DNA of 28,119 nt from an uncultured Collinsella sp. (GTDB lineage: Bacteria; Actinomycetota; Coriobacteriia; Coriobacteriales; Coriobacteriaceae). Both the position numbers and the translations under genes were made by a program. Where the stretch lies: contig UQSB01000027.1 of assembly GCA_900543505.1 (NCBI GenBank), positions 1 to 28,119 of the forward strand. Direction: 5' to 3'. Positions 24,071-28,119 of the stretch are shown piece after piece. Below the pieces are notes generated by a model that was not told the DNA's origin, searched no databases, and was given only the letters and a program-made list of their open reading frames with translations. Within the stretch, counting starts at the first letter, position 1; each line of letters starts with the position of its first letter.

Positions 24071-24554
24071 CCTGCGCATTGGCCACGGCTACGACGTCCA
24101 CCGTTTGGTGGAGGGGCGTCGATGTATCATCGGCGGGGTTGACATTCCCTACGAGCGCGGCCTGCTGGGCCACTCGGATGCCGATGTGCTCGCGCACGCC
24201 TTGGCCGACGCCATTCTGGGCGCCTGCCGCGGGGGAGATATCGGCAAGCTATTCCCCGACACCGATCCCGCCTACGAGGGTGCCGATTCGATGGTGCTGC
24301 TCGCTCGCGTGATGGACTATGCGCGCGAGCTTGGCTTTGAGTTTGTCGATGCCGATTGCACCATTGCCTGCCAGCAACCCAAGATCACTCCGCACCGCGA
24401 TGCCATGCGCGCCAACCTTGCCCATGCCCTGGGTGTCGACGTCGAAAACGTGGGCGTCGCCGCCACCACGACCGAAAAGCTCGGTTGGGAAGGCCAAGGC
24501 GAGGGAATTGGCGCCTGGGCCGTCTGCCTGCTACAGAAAACCGTTAAGGAGTAA
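24060..24554 (+). CDS. ispF: 2-C-methyl-D-erythritol 2,4-cyclodiphosphate synthase
   Basis: The 164-aa trimeric zinc enzyme cyclises the IspE product to MEcPP, releasing CMP. Metal ligands Asp12 and His14 lie in GYDVHR and His38 in GHSDADV. Later motifs are IGKLFPDTDP and TTEKLGWEGQGEGI. The ATG at 24060 lies inside the end of ispD, and GAGGACC upstream may serve as the ribosome site. cysS starts 3 bp after its stop. Confidence 0.95.
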   Translation: MFSNLRIGHGYDVHRLVEGRRCIIGGVDIPYERGLLGHSDADVLAHALADAILGACRGGDIGKLFPDTDPAYEGADSMVLLARVMDYARELGFEFVDADCTIACQQPKITPHRDAMRANLAHALGVDVENVGVAATTTEKLGWEGQGEGIGAWAVCLLQKTVKE

Positions 24555-24557
24555 CGA

Positions 24558-26024
24558 ATGCGTATCTACAACAGCGCTACCCATAAAAAGGAAGAGTTCC
24601 AGCCCATCGAGTCCGGCAAGGTTCGCATGTACGTGTGCGGCCCCACGGTCTACGACAACATCCACATCGGCAATGCTCGCACGTTCATCAGCTTTGACGT
24701 GATTCGTCGCTGGCTCATCGCGAGCGGCTACGAGGTCACGTTCGCCCAGAACCTCACCGATGTCGACGACAAGATCATCAAGCGCGCCAACGAGCAGGGC
24801 CGCACGGCTGCCGAGGTCGCGACGGAGTTCTCCGACAAGTTCATCGGCGTCATGCGTGCCGCCAACGTGCTCGATCCCGATGTGCGCCCCCGCGCCACCA
24901 AAGAGATCGGCCCCATGATCGCCATGATCAAGACGCTCATCGAGCAGGGCCACGCCTACGCCGCCGATAACGGCGACGTGTACTTTGCCGTGCGCAGCGA
25001 TTCCAACTATGGTCAGGTCTCGGGCCGCAACATCGACGACCTTATGGTTGGCGCGCGCATCGGGGAGAACGAGGACAAGAACGACCCGCTCGACTTTGCC
25101 CTGTGGAAGGCTGCCAAGCCCGGCGAGCCCAGCTGGCCGAGCCCCTGGGGCGAGGGCCGTCCCGGTTGGCACACCGAGTGCGCCGCCATGGTGCATCGCT
25201 ACCTGGGCACCCCGATCGACATCCACGGCGGCGGCTCCGACCTTGCCTTCCCGCATCACGAGAACGAGTGCGCCCAGGCCACCTGCGCCTGGCACCAGGG
25301 CTTCTCCAACACCTGGATGCACACGGGCATGCTGCTGGTAGACGGCGAGAAGATGTCCAAGTCGCTCGGCAACTTCTTTACGCTGGCCGAGGTCCTCGAG
25401 CAGCATTCCGCTGCCGCCCTGCGCCTGCTGATGCTGCAGACGAGCTATCGCTCGCCGCTCGACTTTTCTTGGGAGCGCTTGGAGGGTGCCGAGAACTCGC
25501 TCACGCGTATCGCCGGTACGGTCGAGAACCTGCGCTGGGCCGCGAACCATGCGACGGCCGATGCCGATGAGGCAGCATCCGAGGCGTTTGCCGCCAAGGC
25601 CGCCGAGACCCGTGCCACCTTTAAGGAGTGCATGGACGACGACTTTAACACCGCCGGTGCCATGGGTGCCGTCTTTGGCTTTGTGACCGAGTGCAACCAG
25701 TACCTGGAGCAGGCGGGCGACGCTGCCGATAAGGCCGCCGCGCTTGCCGCCGCCGATACGCTGGTCGAGCTGCTCGATACGTTTGGCGTTGAGCTCCCCG
25801 AGCCAAAGGTCGAGTTGCCGCTGGGCCTGCTGGGCGTAGCCGCCGGCCTGGTTGCCTACACGGGCGACGATGTGGACGAGGCCGCTGCCAAGATTCTCGA
25901 GGCCCGTGCCGAGGCCCGCGCCGCCAAGAACTGGGATCTGGCCGACGCCATCCGCGACCAGCTCAAGGACCTCGGGCTGACGATCGAGGACACTGCCGCC
26001 GGCACTCGTATCAAATCTCTCTAA
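24558..26024 (+). CDS. cysS: Cysteinyl-tRNA synthetase
   Basis: The 488-aa class I synthetase charges tRNA-Cys. The first zinc ligand Cys27 and the HIGH-type signature appear in CGPTVYDNIHIGNAR. The other zinc ligands lie in HTECAAM and HHENECAQ, and the KMSKS loop is at residues 265-269 (KMSKSLGNF). The Ala-rich helical C-terminal region is normal for the family. AAGGAG at the end of ispF serves as ribosome site. The ispF-cysS order is also found in Bacillus-type clusters. Confidence 0.95.
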   Translation: MRIYNSATHKKEEFQPIESGKVRMYVCGPTVYDNIHIGNARTFISFDVIRRWLIASGYEVTFAQNLTDVDDKIIKRANEQGRTAAEVATEFSDKFIGVMRAANVLDPDVRPRATKEIGPMIAMIKTLIEQGHAYAADNGDVYFAVRSDSNYGQVSGRNIDDLMVGARIGENEDKNDPLDFALWKAAKPGEPSWPSPWGEGRPGWHTECAAMVHRYLGTPIDIHGGGSDLAFPHHENECAQATCAWHQGFSNTWMHTGMLLVDGEKMSKSLGNFFTLAEVLEQHSAAALRLLMLQTSYRSPLDFSWERLEGAENSLTRIAGTVENLRWAANHATADADEAASEAFAAKAAETRATFKECMDDDFNTAGAMGAVFGFVTECNQYLEQAGDAADKAAALAAADTLVELLDTFGVELPEPKVELPLGLLGVAAGLVAYTGDDVDEAAAKILEARAEARAAKNWDLADAIRDQLKDLGLTIEDTAAGTRIKSL

Positions 26025-26030
26025 TCCCCT

Positions 26031-26132
26031 CGGGTTTCCCAAGCACCCGACCTTGCCGTTCAAACCGTCGCTCGCGTACTCAAGTACGCGTCGCTCCTCT
26101 TTCACGGCAATCTCGGGCACTTGGAAAACCCG
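26031..26132. repeat. 102-bp cruciform repeat between cysS and rlmB
   Basis: The left arm 26031-26059 and the reverse complement of 26104-26132 match at 24 of 29 bases. Inside lies a perfect short palindrome, CGCGTACT-CA-AGTACGCG (26073-26090), itself flanked by direct copies of GTCGCTC. The structure is non-coding and lies 7 bp past the cysS stop. It looks like a dispersed REP-type element rather than a plain terminator. Confidence 0.7.
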
Positions 26133-26136
26133 TACC

Positions 26137-26176
26137 GACCGCTTGAGCTATTCGTCTTAAGCGGTCGCTTCTTTTG
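26137..26176 (+). terminator. Terminator-like hairpin upstream of rlmB
   Basis: GACCGCTT (26137-26144) pairs with AAGCGGTC (26159-26166), with an interrupted T-rich tail (GCTTCTTTTG). It probably ends the disA-cysS transcript, though the tail is imperfect. Confidence 0.5.
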
Positions 26177-26210
26177 TCCTGTTTGAAAATTTTTTAAAGG
26201 AGGCCGTTTT

Positions 26211-27125
26211 ATGGCCGACAATCGCAAGCGTGCGCCTCGTGGCGGCAAGCAGACTGCTTCTGGCTCGCGTCCGATTCGCCGCAACGATCGCGCTGCCGCT
26301 CCCAAGGGCCAGCGCGAGCGCTCACAGGCTGCTCGCCCGCTGCGCGAGCGTAGCCGCGATAACGTCCAGGTTCCCAAGGGCGAGTTTATCGAAGGTCGCC
26401 GTGCTGCCGCCGAGGCGCTGCGCACCGGTTTTCCCATCAAGTGCGCGCTCATTGCCGAGGGCGGGGAGCGCGATGCCGCCTTGTCGCGTCTGGTCGATGA
26501 CCTCAACGCCGCGGGCGTCCGCATTAAGTATGTGTCGCGCGCGCAGCTCGATGCGCTGTCGAGCCATGGCGCTCACCAGGGCATTGCGCTCGAGGTGGGA
26601 AATTTCCCCTATGCCGATGTTGCCGATATTCTCGACCGCGCGGGTGACGGGCCTGCGCTCGTCATCGTGCTCGACCATGTGACCGACGACGGTAACTTTG
26701 GCGCCATCGTGCGCTCTGCCGAGGTTGTGGGCGCAGCGGGCGTCATCATCGCCAACAAGCGTGCCGCCGGCGTGACCGTGGGCAGCTACAAGACCTCCGC
26801 CGGCGCCGTCATGCACCTGCCCATCGCGCAGGTTCCCAACATTGCCCGAGCACTCGACGACCTCAAAGCCGCTGGCTTTTGGGTGGGCGGCGCTTCCGAG
26901 CACGCCGAAGGCAGTTGCTGGGACGCCCCCTTCGAGGGCCGCGTTGCGCTCGTCATGGGTTCCGAGGGCGACGGCATCTCGCGTCTGGTGCTCGAGAAAT
27001 GTGACTTTTTGACCAAGCTTCCCCAGCGCGGCATGACCGAGAGCCTCAACGTGGCACAGGCGACTACCGCGCTGTGCTTTGAGTGGCTGCGCCGCAACGC
27101 CGGCGAGCTCATGGGGGAGGAGTAG
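26211..27125 (+). CDS. rlmB: 23S rRNA 2'-O-methyltransferase RlmB-like (TrmH/SpoU family)
   Basis: The 304-aa SPOUT methyltransferase likely methylates G2251 of 23S rRNA, judging by family. A basic, disordered N-terminal tail of about 55 residues precedes the substrate-binding domain (EFIEGRRAAAEALR). The three SpoU motifs are LDHVTDDGNFGAIVRSA, VMGSEGDGISRL and MTESLNVAQATTALCFEW, which form the trefoil-knot cofactor site. AAAGGAGG lies 7 nt before the ATG. It is followed 3 bp later by the NYN nuclease gene, as in B. subtilis (yacO-yacP). Confidence 0.9.
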   Translation: MADNRKRAPRGGKQTASGSRPIRRNDRAAAPKGQRERSQAARPLRERSRDNVQVPKGEFIEGRRAAAEALRTGFPIKCALIAEGGERDAALSRLVDDLNAAGVRIKYVSRAQLDALSSHGAHQGIALEVGNFPYADVADILDRAGDGPALVIVLDHVTDDGNFGAIVRSAEVVGAAGVIIANKRAAGVTVGSYKTSAGAVMHLPIAQVPNIARALDDLKAAGFWVGGASEHAEGSCWDAPFEGRVALVMGSEGDGISRLVLEKCDFLTKLPQRGMTESLNVAQATTALCFEWLRRNAGELMGEE

Positions 27126-27128
27126 CGC

Positions 27129-27806
27129 ATGTCCAAGAAGAACCGCGCCAAGTCCAAGGCCAAGCGCTTTGGCGAAGGCTCGGCCAAGCCGATTGTTTCG
27201 GCCGCGACCTATGGCGTGGGCGGCAATGCGTTTGCGCAGGCCATCGCCGACCCGGTCTCGACGGTGCACTCCAATAAGCCCGAGCTGCTGGTGGTCGACG
27301 GCTACAACGTGATCCACTGCACGCCGCGCTACGAAAAGCTCGTCTACGACCATTCCGACGATCCGTATTCCAGCGACGTTCACGATATGGCGCGCACGGC
27401 ACTCATCAACGATGTTGCCGCGTTTGCCCAGGGCCGCTACGAGGCCGTAATCGTGTTTGACGGCGCGGGCAATATCTCCAGCGAGCGCCCCAACCTGCCG
27501 GCCCGCGGCGTGCGCATCGAGTTTTCGCCGACGGGCGTCTCCGCCGATACCGTGGTGCAGAAGCTCTGCATCGAGGCGCGCGAGGAAGGCCGCGCGTGCT
27601 CCGTGGTGTCGAGCGACGGCACGATCCAGGCCGTCGTCATGGGTAAGGGCGTTACGCGCATCTCGAGCCGCATGCTGGTGGACGAGATCAAACAGATCGA
27701 CAACGACGTGCACGAGGCCGAGGAAGCCCCGCAGATCAAGATGACTCTGGGCAGCCGCCTGAGCCCCGATGCCCTGGCCAAGCTCAAGGCCCTGCGCGGA
27801 CGGTAG
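27129..27806 (+). CDS. yacP: YacP/Rae1-type NYN-domain ribonuclease
   Basis: The 225-aa protein has a basic N-terminal tail of about 50 residues, then the NYN (PIN-like) core. LLVVDGYNVIH carries the first catalytic Asp, followed by VIVFDGAGN, SADTVVQKL and VSSDGTIQ, a typical set of acidic residues. B. subtilis YacP (Rae1) cuts mRNA on the ribosome; that activity is inferred here. It starts 3 bp after rlmB and is probably coupled to it. A hairpin/T-run terminator lies 116 bp downstream. Confidence 0.87.
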   Translation: MSKKNRAKSKAKRFGEGSAKPIVSAATYGVGGNAFAQAIADPVSTVHSNKPELLVVDGYNVIHCTPRYEKLVYDHSDDPYSSDVHDMARTALINDVAAFAQGRYEAVIVFDGAGNISSERPNLPARGVRIEFSPTGVSADTVVQKLCIEAREEGRACSVVSSDGTIQAVVMGKGVTRISSRMLVDEIKQIDNDVHEAEEAPQIKMTLGSRLSPDALAKLKALRGR

Positions 27807-27848
27807 GGGAGTTGCGGCAGAGAGCCGTTTCCTAGATTGGTCTACCCG

Positions 27849-27876
27849 CTGATTTGTAATCAGTGGGTTGCGGGTT
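27849..27876 (+). repeat. Partial duplicate of tRNA-Thr (anticodon arm to T stem)
   Basis: 28 consecutive bases are identical to 28059-28086 of the intact tRNA-Thr, at an offset of 210 bp in the same orientation. Identity breaks off in the T loop, with only CTGTCA recognisable after it. The 5' side does not match. It could be a decayed tRNA copy or the footprint of an integrated element. Confidence 0.75.
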
Positions 27877-27909
27877 TGCAGCTGTCAAAACGAATAGGTT
27901 TATGTTTTG

Positions 27910-27948
27910 ACGAACAGATAAAACTGTTCGTTCTGACGAACGGTTTTT
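27910..27948 (+). terminator. Terminator after yacP, with an overlapping alternative hairpin
   Basis: AACTGTTCGT (27922-27931) pairs with ACGAACGGTT (27936-27945), with one G-T pair, and T continues to 27948, a good intrinsic terminator. ACGAACAG (27910-27917) pairs perfectly with CTGTTCGT (27924-27931), the same segment used by the terminator stem. The two folds exclude each other. Confidence 0.7.
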
Positions 27949-27973
27949 GAGATGTGGTCGGTCGAAGGGCCTG

Positions 27974-28002
27974 TTGCGCCCCGTCCTCAATTCCTTTATC
28001 CT
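27974..28002 (+). promoter_or_regulatory. Promoter of tRNA-Thr
   Basis: TTGCGC (27974-27979), a 17-bp spacer and TATCCT (27997-28002), placing the start about 20-25 nt before the mature tRNA. Confidence 0.5.
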
Positions 28003-28032
28003 AAACAGGCTTCGCGCGAAAGCGCCAAGTGT

Positions 28033-28107
28033 GCCAGTGTGGCGCAACGGTAGCGCAACTGATTTGTAATCAGTGGGTTGCGGGTTCGATTCCTGTCACT
28101 GGCTCCA
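28033..28107 (+). tRNA. tRNA-Thr (anticodon UGU)
   Basis: The 75-nt gene has acceptor stem GCCAGTG/CACTGGC, D arm GCGC/GCGC, anticodon stem ACTGA/TCAGT with loop TTTGTAA (UGU at 34-36), T loop TTCGATT, discriminator T and encoded CCA. It reads ACA and related threonine codons. The 12 bases after it reach the window edge, with no terminator visible. Confidence 0.95.
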
Positions 28108-28119
28108 TGAGAGTTTCGG

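Noticed and set aside
1..28119. CRISPR array, prophage or insertion-sequence transposase
   Set aside because: No regularly spaced repeats, phage genes or transposase frames were found in the window.

Overview
This window reads as the chromosome of a high-GC Gram-positive gut actinobacterium of the class Coriobacteriia, most likely Collinsella or a close relative. That placement rests on GC-rich, GC3-biased codon use, a Firmicutes-like gene order, an MEP isoprenoid pathway, a MurE whose substrate motif does not fit diaminopimelate, and several intergenic repeat families I associate with Coriobacteriia. No database search was possible.

Layout. Positions 1-889 hold no convincing protein gene. 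They contain an AT-rich island with inverted termini (141-343), a duplicated tRNA-Val 3' end with its terminator (376-644), and an intact tRNA-Val(UAC) on the minus strand. Positions 890-9758 are plus-strand housekeeping genes: asnB, murE, a HAD-IIB phosphatase, murI, rph, rdgB, dtd, veg and ispE. tRNA-Pro(CGG) follows, then tatA, greA and lysS. The lysS product carries a C-terminal tRNA-binding domain. A 418-bp repeat-rich gap leads to a ThrE-type exporter, and a second repeat-rich gap leads to clpC and then a PepD-type dipeptidase.

Positions 19607-22049 form a minus-strand accessory block: a hipBA-like toxin-antitoxin pair and a MntP-type manganese exporter. The hipA gene is split by a frameshift at a run of six C. 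Three related operator-like palindromes lie upstream of hipB. The plus strand then resumes with disA-ispD-ispF-cysS, a cruciform repeat, rlmB, a YacP-type NYN nuclease and tRNA-Thr(UGU). A partial duplicate of tRNA-Thr and two mutually exclusive hairpins lie just upstream of that last tRNA.

How the genes work together. ispE, ispD and ispF supply three MEP-pathway steps. murE and murI make peptidoglycan precursors, and asnB may act on the cell wall too. rph, lysS, cysS, rlmB, yacP, dtd and greA serve RNA and translation. clpC and disA serve proteolysis and c-di-AMP signalling. The order clpC...disA-ispD-ispF-cysS-rlmB-yacP, the pair veg-ispE and the run murI-rph-rdgB parallel Bacillus subtilis. 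The accessory block sits inside the clpC-disA interval, where radA would be expected. I found no clearly new multi-gene system. The best leads are the hipBA frameshift and operator array, the LysRS fusion, the tRNA-Thr duplication with its hairpin switch, and the large intergenic inverted repeats.
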